A stretch of 64,000 nucleotides of DNA, taken from NCBI RefSeq assembly GCF_963678635.1, contig NC_087062.1:89505845-89569844 (forward strand), in the 5' to 3' direction. Origin of the DNA: Symsagittifera roscoffensis. Lineage: Eukaryota > Xenacoelomorpha > Acoela > Convolutidae. The position numbers and the translations under genes were made by a program. Shown piece by piece: positions 1 to 10,017 of this stretch (its first letter is position 1; each line of letters begins with the position of its first letter). The notes under the pieces were generated by a model that did no database searches, was not told the DNA's origin, and saw only the letters and a program-made list of their open reading frames with translations.

Positions 1-134
1 CAGCTATTAACTTGAGAAGTTATAAATGATTCAGTCAGCGAGAAAAAAGTTACCACGACCTGCTCGGTCTTCATAACAATATACAAAAGCAAGAATTCCT
101 TCCGATAACAATAACGGGTGTTTTCAACTGTTCG

Positions 135-3100
135 TTAATTTGGGAGATCTCCAAAATCCCTTCTGTGATTTATGAATGCACTTGCGTACCAGGCTGTCTG
201 TTTCACCACTCGTTGCACTTTGCTCGCAATGGCAGCGGCATCAGTTGAGTCAGGCTCTTGGAACTCTCCCTCCTCATTCAGCTTCTTACTCACAAAATTT
301 ATGCAACATTGCGCAGGCGTAGGCATGCCTCCCAATTCCTGGATCATCGGAGCAAGAGAGAATCTGACGTTTGCACCTCCATTACCTAGAAAGTAGCAAC
401 ATATTAGGATTTGATTTCATTTCACGTTGATGGCATGAACAATTTAGTAAAAATTGTGAATTTATGAAGCACTCTAATGAAGCAAAGAAAATTTGAACAA
501 ACCAAGTTGTTTGCATAGCTTGCAAGGGCTCACAAAAAATTAGTTAAGGTTTTTACAGCAAACTATCACACCAACAAACGAAACTTTTGAAGGTGTTTTG
601 ATGGCTTAAATTCTTTGCAAAATTGAAATTCAATTTTCTGAAGTCAGCTAAGCTATTCAAGCGATGAAACTTCAAACTTCAGTTTGATCTGATTACCTAA
701 AATGGCGTGCTTCAACTTACAGAAGACTGAAGCAAGCTTTTAAGTTCTTTGCTGGCCAGTAGCTTTTGAGCTTTTTGCTTTTAAGTAGTTTGATAGATTT
801 GCAAAAATGTGTTCGACGAAAGAAGTGAAAAAATTTTGTAGAGCCAGCTATCAAATTACAAAAATTGAAACATTCAAATTTACTTCGATAGCTAACATTG
901 GTTCGCAAGAAGTTTCAAAATCTTAAATTCAAGTAAACTTTTGAAATCTTGAAAAATAATATGCTAATTTGATTGTCGGAATCAACTCGCAAACAAAAGA
1001 AAGTTTTTTTGAGGCAAGCAACTCAATTACTGACAACTTGACACATTCCAATTTGTTTTGATAGCTCTCATTGGTTCGCAAAATGTTGAGCTAATTGGAA
1101 GTGAATATTCGAGCGATCAATCTTAAAACCAATTCAATTTGCTTTGACGGATCAAAAAAAATGATTCAAGGAAGAAAAAAAGCAAGCTATCCTGCCATGA
1201 AACCCAACCGAGCATTCTTCAACTTTTTCAGTAACTGGGACTTTGAAAAATGGCTTCTGCTGGCTTGAATTAAATCAAAGCGTTGGCTCTATGTTGCAAG
1301 CTATTCAAGAAATTGAAACACGAATAGTTTTAATTTAGTTTGATACAAAAATTGATTATTTACAAGTAAACTACTTAAATGCATCTGACAAAAATCTTCC
1401 AATGTAAAAGCTTCTTCACCGTAAAAGTTTCAAAAGTTTAAGCACAGAAATATATCGCCAAATTCAAACTATCTTCAAAGTTTTGACTATTAGTGAAAAG
1501 GTTAGGCAAAGTTGATCCGATCGCCAAATTCAAACTATCTTCAAAGTTTTGACTTTTACTGAAAAGGTTAGGCAAAGTTGATCCGGTCGTTTTAAAAATA
1601 TATGTTCAGCAGCAAGTTTAACGGAGCAGCAATAAGATAACTCTTATCTCTTTAAATGAAGTATCATCATCAGAAAAATGCGAAATAATTTTTTAAAAAT
1701 TTCTGAGATAGAAATTAGTTTATCTTTACGATCTATCGTTCTGCTACTCAGTTTGCCTTAAAAAATCAGATGCAAGCTATCATTTTATTGAACTTTGAAC
1801 TGTTTTAAATTGCTTTAATATTTTGAGTGACTTTGCAAAAGTTGGAAAAACTCAAGCAAAAATTCAACCAAAAACGAGTTGAAACATGATAATTTTGTTC
1901 GATTGCTCTTGGGGCTCCTCCAGAAAAAGATTGTGTCAAGTAGATTCCCCCTACTAATCTTCTAAATTTGATAGAGTAGGCCCTGTTAGAAAAGTACGCA
2001 AGAGTAGTCGTCCCGCGCAAAACAAATAATGAGCATTTAAGTAGCATTTAAGCACTTAGCTCGGTAATTCAATAGACATCACCAGATGATTTTCCTCTGA
2101 TTTTTCCACCATAACTTATCGCTTTTTTGTTTTAACTTGATCGACAGTTCAATTGATATCATTGAAGCAAAAAATGACTTAAACTGTGGCAGTATCTAGA
2201 GTGGGAGACCCTTAGCTTTTATTGGGACCCCTATATCGACTATGCACCCTTTATCGCATATGCAACCCTACGCTCAGCAACAGAAGAAAATAACCCCGAT
2301 ACGCGGTGATTTAACCATCAGGGGGCTATAATTATCAGGGGGAGCTGTATAGTCAAAACTGCCATAAAGAAGATCTTCATTTAATAATTAGCCAGCTTTG
2401 CCTTGCTCTGCCCTACCTTCTCATGCGATGCACTGCCTTGCTTCGCACTGCCCTACCATGCTCCTGGCTCTGCCTCGTCTTTTGTACCGCTGCCCCGTGT
2501 TGCCTCTCTTTTTACTGCCATGCCTTGCTCTGCGCTCCCTTTTTTTGTGCTGCCATGCCTTGCCCTGCGCTCCCTTTCTTTGCCCTGTGTTGCGCTGGAT
2601 TGTTTTGTGCTGCTCTTACTTGCTTCGCGCTGCCCTGTTATGCACGTTTTTGCCCTACCTTGACTTGCGCTGACCTACCCTGCCTTGCTCTGTCCTGCCT
2701 TGTTTGAGCTGCGCTGCCCTGACTTGCATTGCCCTGCGTTGCGGTACCCTGCCTTGTCTTGCGCTGCTCGGCCTTGCTTTGCGGTGCCCTGCCATGCTAA
2801 TCCTTTCCCGACCTTGCTTTACCATGCCTTGGCTCTTGCTTCGCTGCCTTGCCTTCATGAGATGCACTGCCTTGCTTCGCACTGCCCTACCATGCTCCTG
2901 GCCCTGCCTCGTCTCTTCTACCGCTGCCCCATGCTGCCTTTGCTGCCCCCATGCCTTGCCCTGCACTCCCTTTCTTTGCGCTACCATGATTTGTACTGCC
3001 CTGCCTTGTGCTGCGCTGCTCTGCCTTATTTTGCGCTGCCATGCTAGTCCTTGCCTTGCCCTCTTGACGCTGCCGTGCTGCTTTGCCGTGTTGCGCTGTT

Positions 3101-4406
3101 CTGCCTTTCCTTACCTTGCCTTGCGCTAGTCTGCCTTGTTCACGCTGCGCTGCGGCCCGCTGCTCTTCTTTGTGCAGCCAGGCCATGCTTCTCCTTGTCT
3201 TGTGCTGCCATGCCTTACAGTGCCCAGCCCATTCTTGCCTTGCGCTGCCCTGCCTTACGCTGCCCTCACTGTCTACCCCTCATTGCCCTGCCCCTTCTTG
3301 CTTTGGCCTGCCCTGCCTATCATTAAGCTGCCTTCTCTAACCTTGCATTGCACTGCCTTGCTTTGCGCTCAAAAGTTCAAGACAATCTGTCTAGATATTT
3401 GCCCTTGACCTTTACATGCTAGCTTTATCTTGAAATTTTAAATTGTGTACTTAAATCAATTTCTTGAGCGTTACATGTAGCGAGCTGTTAAACATGGCGC
3501 CCACAGCAGTAGAAAACGACTGACAATTAATTATAAGATTCAGAACTGATAACCATGCCATTTGTAAATAACCAGGATGCAAGAAGCAAACTTTCAAGCA
3601 CAGCAATGAAAAATAACACCACTTCAAGCATCGTAATCAAAATAATTGCGCACCTACCTTCAAATCTAACCAAAACAAGTCGTTAGACCAAATAAGTTTA
3701 ACTTCCATGAGCAATTAAACAATTAAGAAATCAGAAGATCTTTAAGCGGTTTTCAACACTAACCGAGAGAGTAAGAAATGATTCCAGCCGCTTTAGCAGA
3801 AAAAACATTTGGTCCGAAGTGGTTGATGATGTTGGCTAGTGCAGGTGGGACACACCTGTTATATTCTCCAGATATAAAGAGAAAAGCATCCGCGCTCAGC
3901 ATCGTAGCTTCTGCATCTTGGAGCCATTGGGGTGCCTAGATACAAAAATCTCTTAGATATGATTACTACAAGTTTGTGTTGACAGTACTGAAAACTGTAT
4001 CATACCTGAGTTTTACTTGGATACCAATGAATCGGTCTTTCCAACATTGGGAAATTGAGTTCCTTGGGATCTTAAACAAAACAAAAAAGTAAAAGAGGGC
4101 ACAGAAAAATGTAGAATCCCAAAGCGGTGCAAAAATGAATTGGGTGTCGTCATATTTTTGAGAAAATTTTGAAAAAATAGTGAAAACAAATGAACATGGG
4201 AACTCAATTCTTCAGAGACCCATTATTTCTTAAGAACCAACTTTGATGATTGAACAAGCCACACAAAATTACATACCCATAACTGTATAATCATGGCCCT
4301 GTTCTTTTATGGCCTTGAGAGCTACAGCCAACACTCTGTCACTCATCCGTCCAGGTCTCATAGAGGACGTAATAGTAACAAAATTTAAAGCCTTCTGGGT
4401 CGCCAT
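135..4406 (-). CDS. NADPH-dependent FMN reductase-like flavoprotein, four exons
   Basis: Reading the minus strand, four exons join in frame with GT-AG introns: 4406-4277, 4070-4006, 3935-3764 and 385-135, giving about 205 residues. Exon 1 carries an SSMRPGR motif (residues 14-20), the phosphate-binding loop region of NADPH-dependent FMN reductases. Exon 2 carries the FPMLERP segment and exon 3 the ISGEYN...PPALANIINHF block that surrounds the flavin in this family; exon 4 gives an SYSLG/NGGANVR glycine-rich turn and the C-terminal helices. Length matches the compact flavodoxin-like family (about 180-210 residues). Such enzymes reduce flavin with NAD(P)H in the cytosol; the physiological substrate cannot be read here. 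I chose the ATG at 4406; an in-frame ATG at 4460 exists but would add an unconserved AT-rich leader. Intron 3 (386-3763) is 3.4 kb and full of repeats. Family assignment is firm, exact function is not. Confidence 0.85.
1454..1585. repeat. 66-bp tandem duplication
   Basis: The segment 1454-1519 is repeated head-to-tail at 1520-1585 with only about two or three substitutions. It lies in intron 3 of the FMN reductase-like gene. No coding or structural role is visible. Confidence 0.9.
2390..3372. repeat. Pyrimidine-rich TGCCxTGCC low-complexity repeat block
   Basis: About 980 bp made almost entirely of variations on TGCCTTGC, TGCCCTGCC and GCGCTGCC on the plus strand, so that the gene-sense strand is purine-rich (GCAAGGCAGGGCA-like). 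There is higher-order structure: the run starting at about 2426 (GATGCACTGCCTTGCTTCGC) recurs at about 2859 with few changes over roughly 80 bp. Several 85-140-codon frames open here in all plus frames and on the minus strand, but they consist of Leu/Pro/Cys/Ala (or Gln/Arg/Lys) monotony and are not genes. Confidence 0.85.
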
Positions 4407-5514
4407 AAGTCTTATATATATTATTACAATCTGAAATTCACACTCATATTGAAATCTCAAATTTTAAGGGTAAGCCCAAACCGTCACTGTTTGGCCACAA
4501 AACACTTTAGAGTTGGTAGCAAACAAAGATCATACTTAGCATATAAACAAACACTATTTTCTCACAAACACTTTCGTATCGGAGAAATCGTTCTTGATAT
4601 GCTATGGGACGCAACCAAATATGGTAGCATAACTAGACAAAGCCGAATAGAAAAAGGATAGCCGGTTGCTGTGCAAGTAGCACAGAACATTCCGACAACG
4701 TTAAAAAGAAAAACAACAACAAAAAAATGTTTTCTTTTGTTTTCTTTAATTTAGTGTAATTTTTCAAGGCATCAAAAAATGAATAGCAATTTTTTTTAAT
4801 CACAATTTCTGCAATTGTTTCTGTATTGTGCTATCAATTTTTTCATTTTTAAAAGAATCAGTTTATTGCCAAGGAACACAAGGATTTCAATTAAAGACAT
4901 TGAACATGTCAGCACGTTCATGCAGTACACGTGCTGTTACCAATGATTTTGTAACACAAGTTGTTCACCTGAACAAAATGTCAAAATTCCCAATCTTTTA
5001 TATCTGGCCAACAGGCCTACTCCATCCTTATCTTGAGCCTTGCGTCAACAGGAATTTAAAAAAAATAGATCCATATTGATGAAAAGTATCGTGGAGTACA
5101 AAACTAGAATCTATAGAAAGTTAGCCAAAAGCAGCAGAGTTTAAAAAAAAAGAACTTACGCAATTTTCCATTCGATATTGTCTCCATTCGATATTGATAT
5201 TAAGTTATTCTCCACCTAGTTTAAAATATTGGAAAAAAAAATGCTGAAATCAACTCATTTTGGAATAACTTCTCAGCTACGCGATAACAGACATTTTTGC
5301 GCGTATTAAATAAATATCTCGAAAGTAACGGAATATTTGTGCTCGGAGTGGGTTTTTTTATTCAGACAATTTCGACTTTTTAACTAGCCATTTTTGACGG
5401 AAATTTTTTTTTATCATTCAAAAGGTATTCTTGACCTGAGCGGAAAGTTGAAATGATATTTTACCTGTGATCATTTTTTGTAAAATTATGGGGGTTTAAA
5501 CATTGTCATTTTGG

Positions 5515-6297
5515 CCAAATTGGGACAATTAACGCGCGATATATTTCGCGCTATTAACGCGTAAGCGGAGATTTAATCTATCTTAAAAATCGTTCCAAAT
5601 TGGTTGAAAAAAGCTTATTTCCATAAATGATTTGTTACAAGGAGCGAAATCTATCCTTTTTTTACTTTAAGTGGCGTGTGGGGCGATGATTATCACAAAA
5701 AATCTCAAATTTTAGAAAAAAAACTCATTTTATTTCATTACATTTAATTTTTTTTATTATCACTGCTCCATAAATCTTAAAAGGCAGACGGAACATTCGG
5801 GGCTCCGCCCTGATACGAGCAGTCTTGCCTTTTATTTTGAGCTCAAGGCATCAATATATTTCCTACATAGGACGTATAATTAGTAGCGAAATTCGGTCAG
5901 ACAAAGTTAATTAACAAGAGCAATTGAGCTATTTTATGCCTTCAAACCCTAATTTATTAGACCAAAGTTGTCTACAAAAACAACAAGACTGCTCGTATCA
6001 GAGCGAAGCCCTGAATGTTCGGACTGCCTCTTAAGGTCTATGGAGTAGTAATAACATGAAAAAAAAATTAAGTGTAATAAAATAAAATAAATAATAATAA
6101 AATTTGAGATTTTTTTGCAAAATCATCCCCCTACACGCCGTATAAAGCAGAAAGTAATAGATTTCGCTCCTACTAACAATTCAATTATGGCAAATGAGCT
6201 TCCTTCAGCCAATTTGGAACGATTTCTAACGCGGATTAAATCTCCGCTAGCGCGTTAATAGCGCGAAATGTATCGCTCGTTAATTGTCTCAAATTGG
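5515..6297. mobile_element. Palindromic (foldback/MITE-like) element
   Basis: The two halves are imperfect reverse complements. The left end CCAAATTGGGACAATTAACG mirrors the right end read backwards, and inner blocks also pair: ACGCGTAAGCGGAGATTTAA (about 5557) with the TTAAATCTCCGCTAGCGCGT block (about 6237), and the GGCTCCGCCCTGATACGAGC region (about 5800) with 5990-6035. Arms are about 300 bp with a spacer of roughly 150 bp. There is no transposase frame, so it would be non-autonomous. I see no convincing target-site duplication next to the ends. Confidence 0.75.
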
Positions 6298-6451
6298 ATA
6301 TCTTTACGCAGTATAAAATACTTATGTCTGTTCCAGGTAATTTGACTGAAAGGCCAATAGCAGCTTGAAACCTCTAGCAAACCAAAAAAAAAAAATTTTC
6401 GAAGTAAAATTTCAAAACAATTTTTGAAAATTTAAAATACAGATTTTGATT

Positions 6452-6660
6452 TTCAATCCAGTAAACACGCACACGCAGTAAGAAATACTTAAGTCTGTTC
6501 ATGATAGAATGATTTAAAGGCCAATATTTTCAATCCAGCAAATACGCACACGCAGTATAAAATACTTAAGTCTATTCATGATAGAATGATTTAAAGGCCA
6601 ATATTTTCAATCCAGCAAATACGCACACGCAGTATAAAATACTTAAGTCTGATCAAGGTA
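6452..6660. repeat. 76-bp tandem repeat, about 2.7 copies
   Basis: Units beginning TTTCAATCCAG start at about 6452, 6528 and 6603, each followed by ACGCACACGCAGTA and AATACTTAAGTCT; the last is cut short. A more degenerate relative sits at about 6303-6360, and its GGCCAATAGCAGCTT end recurs at about 6747. It is a minor local satellite with no coding capacity. Confidence 0.85.
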
Positions 6661-7075
6661 ATACAACTTTATGGCAACCTCACAAAACAAAAAGAAGAAA
6701 CCTCATAAAAAAATAACATTTTAACCCTAAATGTAATCTGACTTTAAGGCCAATAGCAGCTTCAAGAAAGCTCATTAGGCGAAAAATAACGTTCTTGCTT
6801 TAACGTGTTCAATTCAAATCTTAAATATTTTTATCACCTCACATATCCTTTTGATCACCCCATAAACTGTTCATACTATTCGCATCGATACCATGCAATG
6901 AGAATGAATAAAACCCCTTCAAGTGTAAGCAGAGAGTTTTCAAAATTTTACCGACGCACATAATTAGATTTTCAAAATCATGTTAAGAGTCAATGCTTTC
7001 TCTGCTGAGTCCATTGAAAACAAAATATCCAAAAACTATTTAATTTAAACTAAATTATCGCAAGGGTAACAATGC

Positions 7076-7767
7076 TCAATCTTGTGGTAAATTAGAAGTA
7101 CCCGCAGTTACAGTTTCACTGCGTTCTTCTGATATTCTATCAGTTGCATTGATCGTGCCATGAGCCACATTATGCAGTGTTCGGTTGATATGTGCGACGT
7201 CATAGTTAATACACGCAGTCCAGTTGACCACATCTCCGAGCGCCTTGAGTGAGTCGTTGAATTTGTTCATCACCTTCAGCCAGTTGTCTGCCTCAGAGGC
7301 CAGAGTGCTAACTTGCAGCTGCAGGTCCTAAATCATCAACAAAACTACCCGCTCTGATTCTATGCGTATCACAAAAGAGTCTTTGGAAAAACAAGCAAAT
7401 ACTTCGGTATTTAGATGATCGCAAGATATACTATGTTTATTTGTCAACAGTATAACTACCTCATTTCGTGCCAGAATTATTTAACAACAGTGTTTTCAAA
7501 TGGCAAAAAGAAGCTAACACAAGTGATGGCGTTCAGTCTACTCTCGTTCAAGTATGCCCTCGCTATGCCCTCATTCAGATATTCCACTGCTAACTCAGTC
7601 GTCTTGGATCCGTTGGCTACCAGTTGTGCTTTGGCCTGGTCTAGTCTATGCTTATCGTGACTCTGCTTCAGAACATGTTTGTGGTAGATCTCCGAAAGAG
7701 TCTGGGGATCTCTTTCCGATGAAGCGCTTCCGTTAGTGCTAGCAACTGAAGACATCATTAAGTACAT
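7076..7767 (-). CDS. BLOC1S1: BLOC-1 subunit 1 / GCN5L1 homologue, two exons
   Basis: Two minus-strand exons (7767-7519 and 7327-7076) join in phase 0 across a 191-bp intron (donor GTTAGC, acceptor TTTAG) to give about 166 residues. The joined protein aligns without gaps to the family core: a helical N-terminal segment, the VEYLNEGIARAYLNESRL block, then LQLQVSTLASEADNWLKV and the FNDSLKALGDVVNW block typical of GCN5L1. BLOC1S1 is a small coiled-coil subunit of BLOC-1 and BORC, acting in lysosome-related organelle biogenesis and positioning, and has been linked to mitochondrial acetylation. ATGs at 7767, 7758 and 7755 are all possible starts. The C-terminus after the conserved core is longer than in vertebrates and polar. 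It lies 341 bp downstream of the GT43 gene on the same strand. Confidence 0.88.
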
Positions 7768-8108
7768 TCGGACAACCAGAAAGGTAGCTCACTCTTTTTG
7801 AAGCACCAACATTACAAACAATTGTATCTACCAGAATTTCAAACAGGCTCTGAAAAACATAGTTTTCAAATATGAGATGATGTAATCAATTTTGAGGTTA
7901 TGTAAGCGATTTAATTTCTACAAATTAAAACTGGATAAAAACTATTCATTTACAAGATTTAAATGAAGATGGCAGTTTACGATCGATGAGATAGAATAGA
8001 ATTAGATAACCATTGTAAACATTCCACAAAACACTAACTCTAGATGGTATAAATATTGACACTGTTTTCACTAAAAAAAAACCAATTATTATCTTAAGAA
8101 AACACTTA
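7768..8108. other. Intergenic spacer
   Basis: 341 bp of AT-rich DNA between the BLOC1S1 homologue and the GT43 gene, both on the minus strand. It must contain the 3' end of the GT43 transcript and the promoter or 5'UTR of the BLOC1S1 homologue, but I recognise no specific signal. Confidence 0.5.
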
Positions 8109-9092
8109 TCAAACTTTCATGAATTTCAATTTATGAAGCACTACAACAGCTACTAAATATGCCGAAAGGAAATAAAATGCATTTCGTATTACTAACCAAA
8201 CGTACGCACTTGCAGTGTGATTTGCAATCATGTATGATGTTCTGGTATGCCATGCTACAATTTCAGATATGGAAAAAGTTAGCACTTCTAGTTCATGCAA
8301 TTGAATCGGAAACATTTCTAAAAAATCAGTTTCCAGATAGCCCCGTACTCCTTTAGGGTCAAATAACGCATTCGAATCTATGAGCTGCTTGACTGAAACA
8401 GCAAAGCCTGCCATGTCAATACAAAACTTCCTTTCTTTATTGAAGAACTTGCCAGGATATCTTGTACGCCAATTAACAAAATTGCCTTGATCGTTGGATA
8501 CTGGTCCTTCCACGTCTTCATTGATCAAGCCAACATTGAACACTGAGATGTTCTTTGTCTTGAAAAGTCTCGGCAGTAGCATTGAGTTGTATGTGTTATC
8601 ATCATCAGCGAAGTAGACAACAGAATTATGGTAAGAAGAAAAGTGAGATTGAAGCAGTTTGATAGCCAGATTTCTCTGTTGAGCACCCTTGTTATAGCTC
8701 GAAGGTGCACCTGATAGCTTTTGATTGATGTAGATTAGTAGAGGAAAGTCTTTTATCAGCTCATAAACCTCCGAGTGCCGACATCCCGAGTCCTCGATCA
8801 CAATCCAGACAACATTGTCTAATAGTAAAAATGATTGTTTCATCCTGAGCATATCCGGCAATTGTGTTATTCTGTTATAGGTAGGAGTAACAACAAACAG
8901 ATACTGTTTATTATTCTTTCCACTACTTAATATAAGCTCGCCTGCTCCAGTTTTTATCTCAGCCGGAAGGCAGCTGGGTTCATTCAAATGCGGTAGACTC
9001 CATTTTGCCGAATTGAACCATATATATAGACAAAAAGATAAAATAAATATCAAATACACCCGTTTAGGGTCATAGCGTTGAATACACCCCAT
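8109..9092 (-). CDS. GT43 beta-1,3-glucuronosyltransferase (B3GAT family)
   Basis: A 327-residue type II Golgi enzyme of glycosyltransferase family 43, which transfers glucuronic acid from UDP-GlcA to galactose, in most animals to complete the glycosaminoglycan-protein linker. A membrane anchor lies at about residues 12-26. Family motifs follow in order: VVTPTYNR (67-74), WIVIEDS (96-102), KGAQQRNLA (135-143), the metal-binding FADDDNTYN (161-169), NWRTRYPGKF and DMAGFAV (207-232), ETDFLE with the likely catalytic Glu254, and WHTRT (281-285). The ATG at 9092 is preferred because a good acceptor (pyrimidine tract plus CAG, boundary 9105/9106) lies just upstream, so a 5'UTR intron is likely. 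An odd point is the hydrophobic tail at about residues 297-319, discussed in the findings. Assignment to the linker enzyme rather than another B3GAT paralogue is inferred. Confidence 0.93.
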   Translation of the reverse strand: MGCIQRYDPKRVYLIFILSFCLYIWFNSAKWSLPHLNEPSCLPAEIKTGAGELILSSGKNNKQYLFVVTPTYNRITQLPDMLRMKQSFLLLDNVVWIVIEDSGCRHSEVYELIKDFPLLIYINQKLSGAPSSYNKGAQQRNLAIKLLQSHFSSYHNSVVYFADDDNTYNSMLLPRLFKTKNISVFNVGLINEDVEGPVSNDQGNFVNWRTRYPGKFFNKERKFCIDMAGFAVSVKQLIDSNALFDPKGVRGYLETDFLEMFPIQLHELEVLTFSISEIVAWHTRTSYMIANHTASAYVWLVIRNAFYFLSAYLVAVVVLHKLKFMKV

Positions 9093-9135
9093 CAATGTAC
9101 AGAACCTGAAAACAAAAGAGTAAAACACTTTCTGA

Positions 9136-9332
9136 AACACTCTCGACTGGAACAATCTGCCACAGGAAATAGTGCAAAGCAAGACCATCGACGAATTCGA
9201 GTGGAAACTGGACAAACATTGGAAAGCGATTGGAATTGACACGTACGACTTCGAACGGGGATAGGAAAAAACATTTGAAATGACCATAAGAGGCACTGCC
9301 TAATGGTCATAAAAAACTTGACTTGACTTGAA
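9136..9332 (+). mobile_element. 5'-truncated non-LTR retrotransposon (LINE) 3' end
   Basis: The plus strand encodes, up to a TAG at 9262-9264, a C-terminal peptide with the WNNLPQEIV...LDKHW pattern typical of the extreme C-terminus of CR1/jockey-like reverse transcriptase proteins. A short 3' tail of TTGAC repeats ends at about 9332. The rest of the element is absent. It sits in the presumed 5'UTR intron of the GT43 gene, in antisense orientation. Clade is not resolvable from about 40 residues. Confidence 0.6.
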
Positions 9333-9474
9333 ACAAAAGATAATCTTCGCATAATAAAGACGCCTCATTTCAAAGCATTACTGTTTCTCAGCCTGGTAGT
9401 TCATACGATCACCTCGTTAACGTATTGGCAAACTATTTTGAAAAAATGAGGGGTAAAACATTAAAACGAAGTCA

Positions 9475-9514
9475 AAGATGGTAAGGGAAATCCTGGAGAA
9501 AACTAATTTGGACT
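9475..9514. repeat. 40-bp direct repeat abutting the left LTR
   Basis: The 40 bases from AAGATGG to TTGGACT immediately precede the TGTG start of the left LTR. The same 40 bases, with one mismatch, immediately follow the CA end of the right LTR at 33481-33520. The arrangement is that of a target-site duplication, but far longer than the 4-6 bp normal for Ty3/gypsy integrases. Confidence 0.8.
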
Positions 9515-10017
9515 TGTGCAATTCTGCCAGACTGGCACAGCGCAACCTTCCGGCCAAACACGAAAAAACGATTAAAGGCCTTAACGACGAAAAAAGCTGC
9601 GAAGGAGGGTAGAAATAATCTAGAAATTTCAATTTTCAAAATTTTGATTGTCGAACGAATATTTCTCAGAAACACAAAAAAAGGCCATTCTGACTGAAAA
9701 AAGGTGAAAAAGTCAGAACAGCAAATATAGTGAAAAACAGTCGCACGAGAACGATAAAAACAAGAAGCCTCTTATCGTGACGATCACGCACGATAAGACA
9801 CTTAGCAGAAGAAAATAGTGAGAAGGTAGGCTTCAGTGGGAAAGGAATATTGAGCAGTACCCTCCCGTGCCACTAATTGGAAGTAATAACGACGTTATTA
9901 CAGGAAGAACACGAAACGGTGAAAAACGACTAGAATAAAGTTGAATGACGCCTGCCGGTCGTTAATAAGTACTTTTTTTACGCTCCGTCCTTGTGTAGTA
10001 TTTGGGCGAATGTTACA
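9515..10017 (+). repeat. Left LTR of the large Ty3/gypsy element (internally deleted)
   Basis: It begins TGTGCAATTCTGCCAGAC and ends GGGCGAATGTTACA, matching both termini of the right LTR at 32601-33480. It is 503 bp against 880 bp; the difference is one internal deletion (after about 9926) of the segment equivalent to about 33003-33378. That segment has relatives in the minus-strand LTRs at 35268-36184 and 49343-50263, so this copy lost it rather than the other gaining it. Scattered substitutions (about four in the first 47 bases) suggest an old insertion. Confidence 0.75.

Larger units (their letters stand above)
386..3763 (-). other. Large intron 3 of the FMN reductase-like gene
   Basis: Between a GTTAGT donor (minus strand, at 3763) and a TTCTAG acceptor (386-390) there are 3,378 bp with no credible coding sequence. 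It holds AT-rich DNA with many short TTCAAA/TTTGAA words, a 66-bp tandem duplication at 1454-1585, and the pyrimidine-rich repeat at about 2390-3372. Open frames on either strand inside the pyrimidine-rich block are by-products of its composition. Confidence 0.75.
4407..7075. other. Intergenic region with repeats
   Basis: This stretch lies between the start of the FMN reductase-like gene and the 3' end of the BLOC1S1 homologue. It is AT-rich and contains a large palindromic element (5515-6297) and a 76-bp tandem repeat (6452-6660). A short plus-strand frame at 4828-5079 has no recognisable similarity and I do not call it a gene. The FMN reductase-like gene's promoter should lie in the first few hundred bases, but I cannot place it. 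Confidence 0.6.

Noticed and set aside
2398-3408. Several long Leu/Cys/Pro-rich open frames on the plus strand and Gln/Arg-rich ones on the minus strand
   Set aside because: They overlap in all frames and arise from the TGCC-type low-complexity repeat; amino-acid composition is monotonous and no start or splice context supports them.
4828-5079. 83-codon plus-strand frame upstream of the FMN reductase-like gene
   Set aside because: No recognisable family, no splice support, and it lies where the promoter or 5'UTR of the minus-strand gene should be.
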